DNA from: an uncultured Bacteroidales bacterium
Lineage (GTDB): Bacteria; Bacteroidota; Bacteroidia; Bacteroidales; Paludibacteraceae
DNA: 43,528 nt
Reading direction: 5' to 3'
NCBI GenBank assembly: GCA_900319645.1
Contig: ONPG01000018.1
Coordinates: 1-43,528, forward strand
This document shows, piece after piece, positions 1-7,463 of the stretch. The notes under the pieces were generated by a model. That model was not told where the DNA came from. It was given only the letters and a program-made list of their open reading frames with translations, and did no database searches. The number at the start of each line of letters is the position of its first letter. The first letter of the stretch is position 1. The position numbers and the translations under genes were made by a program.

Positions 1-663
1 AATCAGTTGATTAATCGTTGCGTAGTCGCGGATATTGCCTTTGTCCTCAGGATGAGCATCGCGCCATTCTTTCGCAGTCATTCCGAACAACGCCACATTA
101 AGCACATCAGCCTCATTGGCATAGATAAGCGAACGATGGTATGCATCAATCTCCTGCGGGATAAGGTGTTCCTTAATCGCGTCCGTATGTATATGGTAGT
201 TGATCTTTGCTAACTCACGTTTCGCTGACCATCCGAGTGCCTCTTGTTTTTCTTGTTGTAATTGCTGATACTCCTTGACCAATAAAAGTTGGAAACGCGG
301 GCTAATCCACATTCCAAAATGATACGCAATATCTTTGTGGGCATATGTTCCTCCGTATCGTCCGGCTTTAGCCACAATACCTATAGCATGCGTGCGCTCA
401 ATCCATGTTTTCGTAGACAATACAAAATTATTGCTGCCTGCCATATTTCTAATTGTACCGAATTCGGTATAATTAAAATTAGGATTATATAACGCTTCCC
501 ATTCTCCCAAATACTCTATCGTATTCTTTAGACTCATCCATTTGAAGATGATATGCTCTTGTAATTGGCTATGCGCCATATCCGTCAAAGAGATGTAATC
601 CTCCTTGTTGACTGTTAGAATGGTAATAGGGTTGTCCTGTATGTATATCTTAGTTGCTGACAT
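1..663 (-). CDS. KilA-N domain protein, partial (C-terminus beyond left edge)
   Basis: The reverse strand is open from an ATG at 663 through base 1, giving 221 residues with no stop, so the C-terminus lies outside the window. The translation starts MSATKIYIQDNPITILTV. Around residues 85-140 it has the pattern of KilA-N domains (TWIERTHAIGIVAKAGRYGG, then THAHK-like YAHKDIAYHFGMWISP and LLLVKEYQQL). KilA-N is a DNA-binding fold common in phage and mobile-element proteins and in RhuM/DinD-like bacterial proteins; its role here is unknown. It lies 111 bp downstream of the small gene at 775-945 on the same strand, probably under the same promoter. A toxin/antitoxin-like pairing is inference only. 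Confidence 0.8.
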   Translation of the reverse strand, partial: MSATKIYIQDNPITILTVNKEDYISLTDMAHSQLQEHIIFKWMSLKNTIEYLGEWEALYNPNFNYTEFGTIRNMAGSNNFVLSTKTWIERTHAIGIVAKAGRYGGTYAHKDIAYHFGMWISPRFQLLLVKEYQQLQQEKQEALGWSAKRELAKINYHIHTDAIKEHLIPQEIDAYHRSLIYANEADVLNVALFGMTAKEWRDAHPEDKGNIRDYATINQLI

Positions 664-774
664 GTTTTTGAGTTCTCTTGTTTAATGTCCGAGAGAGGAC
701 GATGGGGATTAACCCGACAATAGAGGCTTATTCTATTTCCATCATATCGAAATACATCAACGTGTATTCATAAT

Positions 775-945
775 CTACCAGCAGACTTCTATATGATTTC
801 TCGCATTAGCGACACGAGTCTCTAATAATCTGCGGTTAGCTGCGCGCTCCTCACGGCTAAGATTTTCCATCTTTTGCGCTCTATCCATGAAGATCAAGGC
901 GTCTTCACCAAACAGGATAGGTGTTTCTTTAATTGGTCGTGCCAT
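775..945 (-). CDS. small charged protein (56 aa) upstream of the KilA-N gene
   Basis: An ATG at 945 is preceded by a perfect AAGGAGG ribosome-binding site (about 954-960), unusual in this order, where most genes here have none. The 56-residue product starts MARPIKETPILFGEDALIF and continues with a charged helix rich in Arg and Glu. Small proteins with this MARPIKETP-type start are, from memory, frequent in Bacteroidales beside accessory genes, often as the first gene of a toxin/antitoxin-like pair. The stop at 775-777 truncates the helix. A neighbouring frame continues about 17 plausible codons (LVDYEYTLMYFDMMEIE) to a TAA, so a C-terminal frameshift relative to relatives is possible. Function unknown. 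Confidence 0.65.
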   Translation of the reverse strand: MARPIKETPILFGEDALIFMDRAQKMENLSREERAANRRLLETRVANARNHIEVCW

Positions 946-968
946 AGTTTTGTCCTCCTTTTAGTGAT

Positions 969-1018
969 CTTTGCAACTTTCGGCTGCAAAGTTACACAAA
1001 AAAAATGACACTTGCAAA
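969..1018 (-). promoter_or_regulatory. promoter with overlapping inverted repeat for the 945/663 operon
   Basis: On the reverse strand TAACTTTG (987-994) matches the Bacteroidota -7 box and TTTG (1015-1018) the -33 box, with a 20-bp spacer. An inverted repeat CTTTGCA (969-975) / TGCAAAG (985-991) overlaps the -7 box and the start region, as expected for an autoregulatory operator. The operator role is inference. Confidence 0.6.
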
Positions 1019-1074
1019 TAAAAGAGCCATTTTTATGCATTTTTGTGTAATTAAAAGGAAAGCTGACAAAAAAC

Positions 1075-1105
1075 TTGCGTATATCGAAAAAAAGCAGTAC
1101 CTTTG
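1075..1105 (+). promoter_or_regulatory. promoter of murF
   Basis: TTG (1075-1077) and TACCTTTG (1098-1105) are spaced 20 bp, the Bacteroidota housekeeping arrangement. A small CGCAAAGG.. / ..CCTTT hairpin-like segment follows before the ATG at 1151. Confidence 0.75.
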
Positions 1106-1150
1106 CACTCGCAAAGGTTCTTCTGAAATCGAACCTTTATATACAAAAAG

Positions 1151-2449
1151 ATGGATTGGAGTTTTTTGATCAATGGAAAAGATTCACTGAATGTGACTAC
1201 TGACAGCCGGAAGATAACACGGGCACGTCCGGCAATCTTTGTTGCGCTCAAAGGTGAACATTTCGATGGTAACGACTATGTCACACAGGCTTTGGAGCAA
1301 GGAGCCGCGTGGGTCTTGATGGATAATAAGAGTGTGTATGACCGGTTGCCCGCAGACTACCGGGCACGGGTTATCTTTTCTCCCTCCCCGGGAGACGAGG
1401 GTAGGGGAGAGCGCAGCGGAAGCCTTGCCTTGCTGCAGTCTCTTGCGCGTGCGTGGCGCGAGTCCTTGGATATACCGGTGATCGGAATCACCGGCACTAA
1501 CGGCAAGACCACTACCAAGGAACTCTGTGCTGCGGTCCTTTCGACCAAGTACAACCTCCTCTACACGCAGGGCAACTACAACAACTCCCTCGGCGTGCCC
1601 CTTACCTTATTAAGTATCACGCGCGCGCACGAGTTAGCAATCATCGAGATGGGAGCCAGCCACCCCGGCGATATCAAGGAGCTGGTCGAGATAGCCGAAC
1701 CTACGCACGGACTGATCACCAACGTGGGCAGGGCGCACCTGCAGGGCTTTGGCTCTTTCGAGGGCGTGATGCGTACCAAACGCGAACTCTACGACTGGCT
1801 CGTCGCCCATAATGGTACCGTTTTCCGCAATGAAGACAACCCGTATCTGAAGAAGATGCTGGAGGAAGCCCAATCATCCGCTGCCAATTGCCAATTGTCG
1901 ATTGTCAATTACCACACAGGCACTATGCCTGAGGGAACGCACCTTGTGGGCGGCTACAATGCGGAGAACATCTCGGCAGCCATTCGCGTAGGAATGGAAT
2001 TCGGCATCAGTCAAGAGAAAGCCTTGGCGGCTATCCGTGCCTATATCCCCTCCAACAACCGCTCGCAACTCCTCCAGACGGAGCACAACATCGTTGTGGT
2101 TGATGCTTACAATGCCAATCCGACCTCAATGCAGGCGGCCATCAACGCCTTCTCCAATCCCCAATCACCAGCCACCTATCCCCAATGCTACATCTTAGGA
2201 GCGATGCGCGAACTCGGCGAGTATAGCCGTCTCGAGCACCAGAATATCGTGAATATGCTTCTCGAGCGCAAGGCGGATAACGTCCTCCTTGTCGGCGAAG
2301 AGTACCGCGATACGACGGCGCCTTACACCATTTTTGATAACGTGGAGCAGCTCTGCGACTACCTGCAGAACCACCCTCTCCGCCATCAACGCGTGCTGCT
2401 CAAAGGCAGCCGGTCCAACCAATTAGAAAAAGTAATACCTTATTTGTAA
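1151..2449 (+). CDS. murF: UDP-N-acetylmuramoyl-tripeptide--D-alanyl-D-alanine ligase
   Basis: MurF adds D-Ala-D-Ala to the UDP-MurNAc-tripeptide, the last cytoplasmic step of the peptidoglycan precursor. The 432-residue protein has the Mur ligase order: N-terminal substrate domain (1-105), central ATPase with P-loop GITGTNGKTTT (112-122) and the IIEMGASHPGDI segment, then a C-terminal domain with VVDAYNANPTSM and LLKGSRS. The gene has its own promoter and ends 1 base before the next ATG. Three low-complexity stretches look like in-frame inserts: residues 74-92 (a palindromic GGGGAG/CTCCCC-type element), 241-254 (repeats of the CAATTGTC type) and 334-346 (CCCCAATC type). Similar words occur in intergenic repeats elsewhere in this window. 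Confidence 0.95.
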   Translation: MDWSFLINGKDSLNVTTDSRKITRARPAIFVALKGEHFDGNDYVTQALEQGAAWVLMDNKSVYDRLPADYRARVIFSPSPGDEGRGERSGSLALLQSLARAWRESLDIPVIGITGTNGKTTTKELCAAVLSTKYNLLYTQGNYNNSLGVPLTLLSITRAHELAIIEMGASHPGDIKELVEIAEPTHGLITNVGRAHLQGFGSFEGVMRTKRELYDWLVAHNGTVFRNEDNPYLKKMLEEAQSSAANCQLSIVNYHTGTMPEGTHLVGGYNAENISAAIRVGMEFGISQEKALAAIRAYIPSNNRSQLLQTEHNIVVVDAYNANPTSMQAAINAFSNPQSPATYPQCYILGAMRELGEYSRLEHQNIVNMLLERKADNVLLVGEEYRDTTAPYTIFDNVEQLCDYLQNHPLRHQRVLLKGSRSNQLEKVIPYL

Positions 2450-2450
2450 A

Positions 2451-3350
2451 ATGAAAAAGAAAACCTTTATTGTTATACTGATTCTCTGCCTCATCGCTAT
2501 TGCGGCGCTGGCATATTTGTTCCTCCGTCAGAACCGCGAAATGACCGAACTGGTCGAGCAAATGCAAATCGAGAAAGAAGAGTTGCAGGAGGAATACGAA
2601 GACCTCGCCATCCAGTTTGACGGCTATCAGAACCTCGACATCAAGAACGACAGTCTTCAGGATCTGCTCAGCCGCGAGCAACAGCGTGTGCAGGACCTGC
2701 TCGAGGAACTGCGTCAGACCAAAGCCTCCAACGCACGCCGTATAGCTGAACTCAAGAAAGAACTGGCTACCGTGCGTAGCGTAATGAAGGACTATGTCCG
2801 TCAGATTGACTCGCTCAATGCTACCAACGCGCGACTCACGCGCGAGAATATACGCGTCACCCAGGAGAACCGCCAGATGAAGGAGCAGAACACGCAACTC
2901 GCCCAAGCGAACACCGCCCTTACCGAGACGGTCACACGCGCGGCAATGCTCAAAGTGACGGATTTTAACTTGGTGATGCTCAACAAGCGCGATCACAAAA
3001 CCAAACTGACCAGCCAGGCGCACAAACTCCAGCTCGATTTCACAATAGGAGAGAATATCACCTGCACGCCGGGACTCAAAGATTTGTATGTCCAGGTCCG
3101 CGACCCGCAGGGTGCATTGCTCAATTATACCGAACCCGCCGAAGGCACCGATAGCGATCCGCAGACCTTTGAATTTGAGAACGAACGTATCCCGTACTCC
3201 GTGACGCAGCAGATCGAATATACCGGCGAAGCCTACCGGGGAACGTGCTATTGTCCGCTTACGGCCGATATCATCAAAGGATTCTACACCATTGAGTTCT
3301 TCTGCGATGGAAATCTGATCGGTTCCTACCCGATTCAGATAAAAAAATAA
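2451..3350 (+). CDS. single-pass membrane coiled-coil protein, function unknown
   Basis: The start at 2451 follows the murF stop directly, so the two are probably co-translated. The 299-residue protein has a Lys-rich N-terminus, one membrane segment (about 5-25), a long Glu/Gln/Arg coiled coil (about 30-165) and a C-terminal beta-rich domain (about 165-299) with aromatic residues and two Cys (TCYC). This looks like an inner-membrane-anchored periplasmic protein with a coiled-coil stalk. Similar proteins are widespread and unnamed in Bacteroidales. I do not recognise a catalytic motif; a role in envelope organisation is a guess from the murF neighbour. Confidence 0.8.
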   Translation: MKKKTFIVILILCLIAIAALAYLFLRQNREMTELVEQMQIEKEELQEEYEDLAIQFDGYQNLDIKNDSLQDLLSREQQRVQDLLEELRQTKASNARRIAELKKELATVRSVMKDYVRQIDSLNATNARLTRENIRVTQENRQMKEQNTQLAQANTALTETVTRAAMLKVTDFNLVMLNKRDHKTKLTSQAHKLQLDFTIGENITCTPGLKDLYVQVRDPQGALLNYTEPAEGTDSDPQTFEFENERIPYSVTQQIEYTGEAYRGTCYCPLTADIIKGFYTIEFFCDGNLIGSYPIQIKK

Positions 3351-3366
3351 AAAAAATGCACTTTTA

Positions 3367-3398
3367 TTTGCGTATGTCGCAAAAAAGCAGTACCTTTG
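3367..3398 (+). promoter_or_regulatory. promoter of rpsO
   Basis: TTTG (3367-3370) and TACCTTTG (3391-3398) with a 20-bp spacer. The transcript would begin with a CACGC/GCGTG hairpin (3399-3403 with 3410-3414) and have a leader of about 140 nt. Confidence 0.75.
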
Positions 3399-3542
3399 CA
3401 CGCTTTTTCGCGTGAAAAGGCAAAATGTGACGAAGTTCGGATACAGGTATCGTGCTTTAGTCACCATTGTTTAACCCGACGATAAACGATAATCCTACGG
3501 TGTCAATCGTCAATCGTAAATCGTCCAATCGTAAATCAAATT
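3399..3542 (+). promoter_or_regulatory. long 5' leader of rpsO, containing a CAATCGTxAATCGT repeat block
   Basis: The 140-nt leader opens with a short 5' hairpin and ends in a degenerate tandem repeat (3501-3537, units like TCAATCG and GTAAATC) immediately before the ATG. S15 autoregulates through leader structure in several bacteria, but no conserved S15-binding fold is evident here. The repeat is of the same kind as that at 16100-16260. Confidence 0.45.
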
Positions 3543-3812
3543 ATGTATTTAACTTCTGAGAAAAAAGCTGAGCTCTTCGCTCAGTACGGCAAAGACGCCA
3601 AGAACACCGGTAGCGCAGAGAGCCAGATTGCGCTCTTCACCTTCCGTATCAACCACCTCACCGAGCACCTCAAGGACAATCGCAAGGACTTCGGTACCGA
3701 GCGCGCCCTGACCGCACTCGTTGGTAAGCGTCGTAGTATGCTCGACTACCTCAAACGTAAAGACATCGAGCGTTACCGTGCTATCATCAAAGAACTCGGT
3801 ATTCGTAAGTAA
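3543..3812 (+). CDS. rpsO: 30S ribosomal protein S15
   Basis: The 89-residue product is full length for S15, which binds the central domain of 16S rRNA early in 30S assembly. Hallmarks include the helical start MYLTSEKKAELFAQYG, the GSAESQIALFTFRINHLTEHL segment and the basic LVGKRRSMLDYLKRKDIERY helix. The gene stands alone between its own promoter and a terminator at 3860-3889. Confidence 0.97.
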   Translation: MYLTSEKKAELFAQYGKDAKNTGSAESQIALFTFRINHLTEHLKDNRKDFGTERALTALVGKRRSMLDYLKRKDIERYRAIIKELGIRK

Positions 3813-3859
3813 TCCCTTATTACGTCTCTTACGTAATCCGCGAAAACTACGAAAACAAC

Positions 3860-3889
3860 AAAAATCGTCCAAAAGGGCGATTTTTTTTT
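3860..3889 (+). terminator. intrinsic terminator of rpsO
   Basis: AAAAATCGTCC and GGGCGATTTTT form a stem with an AAAA loop followed by nine T. Its T-run runs into the -33 box of the next promoter. Confidence 0.85.
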
Positions 3890-3918
3890 GCGTATGCCAT
3901 TTTTTTTTTGTATCTTTG
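3887..3918 (+). promoter_or_regulatory. promoter of the TPM-domain gene, giving a nearly leaderless transcript
   Basis: TTTG (3887-3890), 20-bp spacer, TATCTTTG (3911-3918). The ATG at 3927 lies only 8 bp after the -7 box, so the predicted mRNA has almost no 5' leader. Confidence 0.7.
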
Positions 3919-3926
3919 CAGCGAAA

Positions 3927-4727
3927 ATGAAAAAGTATCTAAAAATAGCGCTTTTCTTGCTGTTTTTGCCGATAAGTCTGGCTGCGGCGGTCTATACACC
4001 AGCTTCGGTGCCGAACCCCAAAGCCCAAGGTCAGAACAGCTACGTAGCGAACCCTGATGCACTCATCGCGGACTCGGATGTTGTCTTCCTCAACCGATGT
4101 GCTGTTTCGCTCTATCGGCAGACACAAGTCGAGATGGCTGTTGTGGCGCTCCAAAGTATCGGCGACGCAGATGCCTTCGATTTTGCTTACGAGCTTTTCC
4201 AGCGCTGGGGGATAGGAGGCGAAGGCAAGAACACAGGAGTGTTGGTCCTTTTTGCCGAAGAGAGCCGTGACGTCCGTATAATGACGGGCGTGGGGATTGA
4301 GGGTGTGCTGCCCGACGCCAAGTGCTCGCGCATTATTCAGGAAGCGATGATTCCTGCTTTCCGCAAGGGCGATTATGGCGGAGGATTGTGCCTCGGTGCC
4401 TTGCAGATCTACGAGACCTGCACCGACGGCGAAGCACCCGAAGAACTGCGCAACGCCAAATCCGTCACCAATCGGGGACAATACGCTGATAGCGACGACC
4501 AAGAGGACTCGGAGTTCTGGGTCAGTCTGGTAGTGCTCATCGTCTTTATTGCGTTTATCATCTGGGTGAGCAGCCGTACGCCCGGCGGACGGTCCGGCGG
4601 ACGTAGTTCGGGAGGCGGACCTGTGATCTTTACTTCCGGCGGCTTCGGAGGCGGAGGAGGTTTCTCTTCCGGAGGTTCCTGGGGAGGCGGCTCTACGATG
4701 GGAGGCGGCGCAGGAGGGAAATGGTAA
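3927..4727 (+). CDS. exported TPM-domain membrane protein (YgcG type)
   Basis: The ATG at 3927 is chosen because it starts a clear signal peptide (MKKYLKIALFLLFLPISL); a longer frame from 3888 would begin inside the promoter. The 266-residue protein has a TPM domain (about 40-185, with NTGVLVLFAEESRDVRIMTG and GVEG-like GVGIEGVLPD), one membrane helix (about 192-215) and a Gly/Ser-rich tail ending GGGAGGKW. TPM proteins sit in or on membranes with the domain outside the cytoplasm; proposed phosphatase or photosystem-repair roles do not transfer safely to bacteria. TPM and LemA genes are commonly adjacent, as here. Confidence 0.88.
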   Translation: MKKYLKIALFLLFLPISLAAAVYTPASVPNPKAQGQNSYVANPDALIADSDVVFLNRCAVSLYRQTQVEMAVVALQSIGDADAFDFAYELFQRWGIGGEGKNTGVLVLFAEESRDVRIMTGVGIEGVLPDAKCSRIIQEAMIPAFRKGDYGGGLCLGALQIYETCTDGEAPEELRNAKSVTNRGQYADSDDQEDSEFWVSLVVLIVFIAFIIWVSSRTPGGRSGGRSSGGGPVIFTSGGFGGGGGFSSGGSWGGGSTMGGGAGGKW

Positions 4728-4731
4728 ATTA

Positions 4732-4850
4732 AACTGAAAGCTGAAAATTGAAAACTGAAAGGGCTGCGAAGGGGGGCCTATCCCGATATTGGCTCGATAT
4801 TGGCTCGATAATGGAACGATAAAGCCCCTACCTAACCTCCCCCCGTAGGG
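4732..4850 (+). repeat. composite intergenic repeat (CTGAAAA units, CGATATTGG units, GGGGAG palindrome)
   Basis: The 172-bp gap before lemA is built from three repeat types: AACTGAAAGCTGAAAATTG-like units (4736-4759), GCGAAGGG then CCTATCCCGATATTGG with further CGATATTGG/CGATAATGG units (4764-4822), and a CCTCCCC/GGGGAGG palindrome (about 4836-4857). A second copy of the middle part lies inverted at about 36366-36428. Confidence 0.7.
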
Positions 4851-4899
4851 GAGGGACAGCAGAACACCATCAACTGTCAACTAACAATTCTTTTTATAT

Positions 4900-5490
4900 A
4901 TGAAAAAATCAGTAGCTATTCTTCTTGCAGTACTCTGTGTACTGGCAGTAGTGGTTCTTTGGGGCGTGGGGGTATATAACGACCTCGTGGCTTCGCAGGA
5001 GAATGTAGAGTCCGCCTGGGCACAAGTGGAAAACCAATATCAGCGTCGGGCCGATCTCGTGCCAAACCTGGTAGCTACGGTCAAGGGCTACGCCAAACAC
5101 GAGCAGGAGACGCTTGATCAGGTAGTGGAGGCACGTGCCAAAGCGACTCAGATAACCATCGATCCGTCCAACGCAACACCTCAGCAACTCGCTGCCTATC
5201 AGTCGGCGCAGGGCGAACTGACCCAGGCTCTCGGACGACTGCTGGCTGTCGCAGAGAACTATCCGGACCTCAAGGCCAATAAGAATTTCCTTGACCTTCA
5301 GCAGCAACTGGAGGGAACGGAAAACAGGATTGCTGTTGCACGCCAACTCTTCAACGACTCTGCCCGGGCATACAACACCTCGCTCCGTAAGTTCCCGAAC
5401 AACATCATCGCTTCGATGGGTGGATTCGAGAAAAAACCGTATTTCGAGGCGGAACAGGCAGCCAAACAAGCTCCGAAAGTAGAGTTTTGA
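4900..5490 (+). CDS. lemA: LemA family protein
   Basis: The 196-residue protein has the usual LemA length: an N-terminal membrane helix (about 4-25), then YNDLVASQENVESAWAQVEN and QRRADLVPNLVATVKGYAKHE, the family signature, followed by a helical bundle ending YFEAEQAAKQAPKVEF. LemA proteins are membrane-anchored with a four-helix extracytoplasmic domain of unknown biochemical role. The upstream TPM gene is the classic partner; they are separated by a repeat-filled gap, so cotranscription is uncertain. Confidence 0.93.
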   Translation: MKKSVAILLAVLCVLAVVVLWGVGVYNDLVASQENVESAWAQVENQYQRRADLVPNLVATVKGYAKHEQETLDQVVEARAKATQITIDPSNATPQQLAAYQSAQGELTQALGRLLAVAENYPDLKANKNFLDLQQQLEGTENRIAVARQLFNDSARAYNTSLRKFPNNIIASMGGFEKKPYFEAEQAAKQAPKVEF

Positions 5491-5540
5491 AAACAGAAAG
5501 GTGAAAACTGAAAAGTGAGAACTGAAAGCTAAAAGCAGAG
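5491..5540 (+). repeat. tandem CTGAAAA-type repeat before hflX
   Basis: Units such as GTGAAAACTGAAAAGTGAG and AACTGAAAGCT fill the whole lemA-hflX gap and resemble those at 4736-4759. Confidence 0.65.
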
Positions 5541-5547
5541 GTTAGAA

Positions 5548-6837
5548 GTGATAGAAATTAAGCCATATATTGAGCACGCGGTGTTGGTTGGTTTGATTAC
5601 ACCCGACCAGCCCGAGGAGCGTACGCGGGAGTACCTGGACGAGTTGGCGTTCCTGGCGGATACGCACGGCATAGTGCCCGTCAAGCGTTTTACCCAGCGC
5701 CTGGACCAACCCAACACGGCTACCTACGTAGGCGAAGGCAAACTTGAGGAGATCCGCCAATACATCATTGGCAGGGAGAATCCCCCATCGCCCAACCCCG
5801 ACGAGCTATCCCCAATAGATGTCGTCATCTTCGACGACGAACTCTCGCCGCGTCAGATTCGCAACCTCGAGAAAGCAATCAACCATCGCGAGAAGCATCC
5901 GGCGAATGTCCGAGTTATCGACCGAACCATCCTGATCCTCGAGATCTTCCTCCAGCGAGCACAGACCTCCTACGCCAAGACGCAAGTCGAGATGGCGCAC
6001 TTACAATATATGCTCCCGCGGTTGACACGTATGTGGAGCCACTTGGACCGCCAGCGAGGCGGAGGTGGTACTAACCGCGGAATGGGTGAGACGCAGATAG
6101 AGGCAGATAAGCGTGTGATAGGTCAGCGTATAGCTCTTCTGCGTGAGGAACTGAAGAAAATCGACCGCCAGATGGCTACCCAGCGACAGCATCGCGGCAA
6201 GATGGTGCGCGTGGCACTCGTCGGTTATACCAACGTCGGCAAATCGACTCTGATGAACCTCCTCAGCAAATCGGATGTCTTTGCCGAGAACAAACTCTTT
6301 GCCACCCTCGACACCACTGTCCGCAAGGTGACGATCGACAACCTGCCTTTCCTCCTCAGCGACACGGTGGGCTTTATCCGCAAACTGCCGCACCATCTGG
6401 TTGAGTCGTTCAAATCCACGCTTGACGAGGTGCGGGAAGCCGATTTGCTCATCCACGTAGTGGATATCTCTCACCCCAATTTTGAGGAGCAGTACGAGGT
6501 GGTTGAACAGACGATAAATGACGTGGTAAATGGAGAAAAGAAAATAGGAGAAAATGTGAAAAATATTCCGCGTATAGTGGTCTTCAACAAGATCGATGCT
6601 TTCACCTATACGCCCAAGGAAGAAGACGACCTCACGCCTATGCAGCGGGAGAACTATTCCCTTGCGGACCTGCAAAAAACATGGATGGCGCGGCTCGGAG
6701 AGGATTGTATCTTTATCTCCGCGCGCAACAAGGAGAACATCGAAGCCCTGCGCAAACTGATGTACGAGCGTATCAAGGCGATCCACATCCAGCGCTATCC
6801 CTACAACGATTTCCTATTCCAGAACTACGAAGAATAA
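5548..6837 (+). CDS. hflX: ribosome-associated GTPase HflX
   Basis: HflX is a GTPase that binds the 50S subunit and splits stalled or heat-damaged 70S ribosomes. The start is GTG at 5548; an in-frame stop at 5530-5532 leaves no ATG upstream. The protein (429 aa) shows the HflX N-domain (VGLITPDQPEE, TATYVGEGKLEEI, FDDELSPRQIRNLE), the glycine-rich linker RGGGGTNRGMGETQIE (about 170-185) and the G domain: GYTNVGKST (226-234), DTVGF (272-276) and NKID (347-350). Residues 78-90 (Pro-rich) and 327-339 (GEKKIGENVKN) look like inserted low-complexity stretches related to window repeats. Confidence 0.95.
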   Translation: MIEIKPYIEHAVLVGLITPDQPEERTREYLDELAFLADTHGIVPVKRFTQRLDQPNTATYVGEGKLEEIRQYIIGRENPPSPNPDELSPIDVVIFDDELSPRQIRNLEKAINHREKHPANVRVIDRTILILEIFLQRAQTSYAKTQVEMAHLQYMLPRLTRMWSHLDRQRGGGGTNRGMGETQIEADKRVIGQRIALLREELKKIDRQMATQRQHRGKMVRVALVGYTNVGKSTLMNLLSKSDVFAENKLFATLDTTVRKVTIDNLPFLLSDTVGFIRKLPHHLVESFKSTLDEVREADLLIHVVDISHPNFEEQYEVVEQTINDVVNGEKKIGENVKNIPRIVVFNKIDAFTYTPKEEDDLTPMQRENYSLADLQKTWMARLGEDCIFISARNKENIEALRKLMYERIKAIHIQRYPYNDFLFQNYEE

Positions 6838-6875
6838 TGTATCATTTTTAATTTGAATTTTAAATTCCCAAAGAT

Positions 6876-7421
6876 ATGCGTACTATAGTTGAACAAGGAC
6901 ACACGTTTGAAGAATGGCTCACTCCGGAGATGATCTACCGTGACGTGAAACAAGTAGCCGAGTGTATCAACCGTGACTATAAGGACAAAGAACCCCTGTT
7001 TCTTGTGGTCCTCAACGGCGCCTTTGTCTTCGCCGCAGACCTAATGCGTGCGTTGGACAACGACATCCATTGCGAGGTCACCTTCATCCGCGTCAGTTCC
7101 TATTGGGGGATGGCCACCACCGGCAAACTGGAGTTTATCGTACCGCTCCAGCAGACCGTACAGGACCGCGATGTGATCATCGTCGAGGATATCGTGGATA
7201 CCGTTCTCACCATCCATCAACTCAAAGCGCACCTGCGTGCGCAGGGTGCTTCCTCGGTGACGGTGGCTACGATGCTCTTCAAACCCGACAAACTCGAGTA
7301 TGACGATGCCAAACCCGACTATATAGGTCACGAGATCACCAACGAGTTCGTCGTTGGCTACGGTTTGGATTTCGACGGCTTCGTTCGCAATCTCGATGCT
7401 GTTTACAAAGTCAAAGAATAA
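6876..7421 (+). CDS. hpt: hypoxanthine phosphoribosyltransferase
   Basis: Purine salvage enzyme converting hypoxanthine or guanine plus PRPP to IMP or GMP. The 181-residue length and the segments LFLVVLNGAFVFAADLMRAL, the flexible loop near SYWGMATTGK, the PRPP motif VIIVEDIVDTVLT (about 100-112) and the C-terminal FVVGYGLDFDGFVRNL are typical. The PRPP loop normally reads EDIVDTG; here codon 110 is GTT, giving DTV. The glycine is strongly conserved in type I phosphoribosyltransferases, so this is either a lineage variant or an activity-altering change; the rest of the gene appears intact. Confidence 0.92.
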   Translation: MRTIVEQGHTFEEWLTPEMIYRDVKQVAECINRDYKDKEPLFLVVLNGAFVFAADLMRALDNDIHCEVTFIRVSSYWGMATTGKLEFIVPLQQTVQDRDVIIVEDIVDTVLTIHQLKAHLRAQGASSVTVATMLFKPDKLEYDDAKPDYIGHEITNEFVVGYGLDFDGFVRNLDAVYKVKE

Positions 7422-7463
7422 TTTTTAATTTATAAAGTATAATTTTTTTAATTTCTTTCTACC

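Noticed and set aside
2400-3467. 355-codon reverse-strand frame over the coiled-coil gene
   Set aside because: Overlaps the murF end, the coiled-coil gene and the rpsO promoter; composition is that of a shadow frame.
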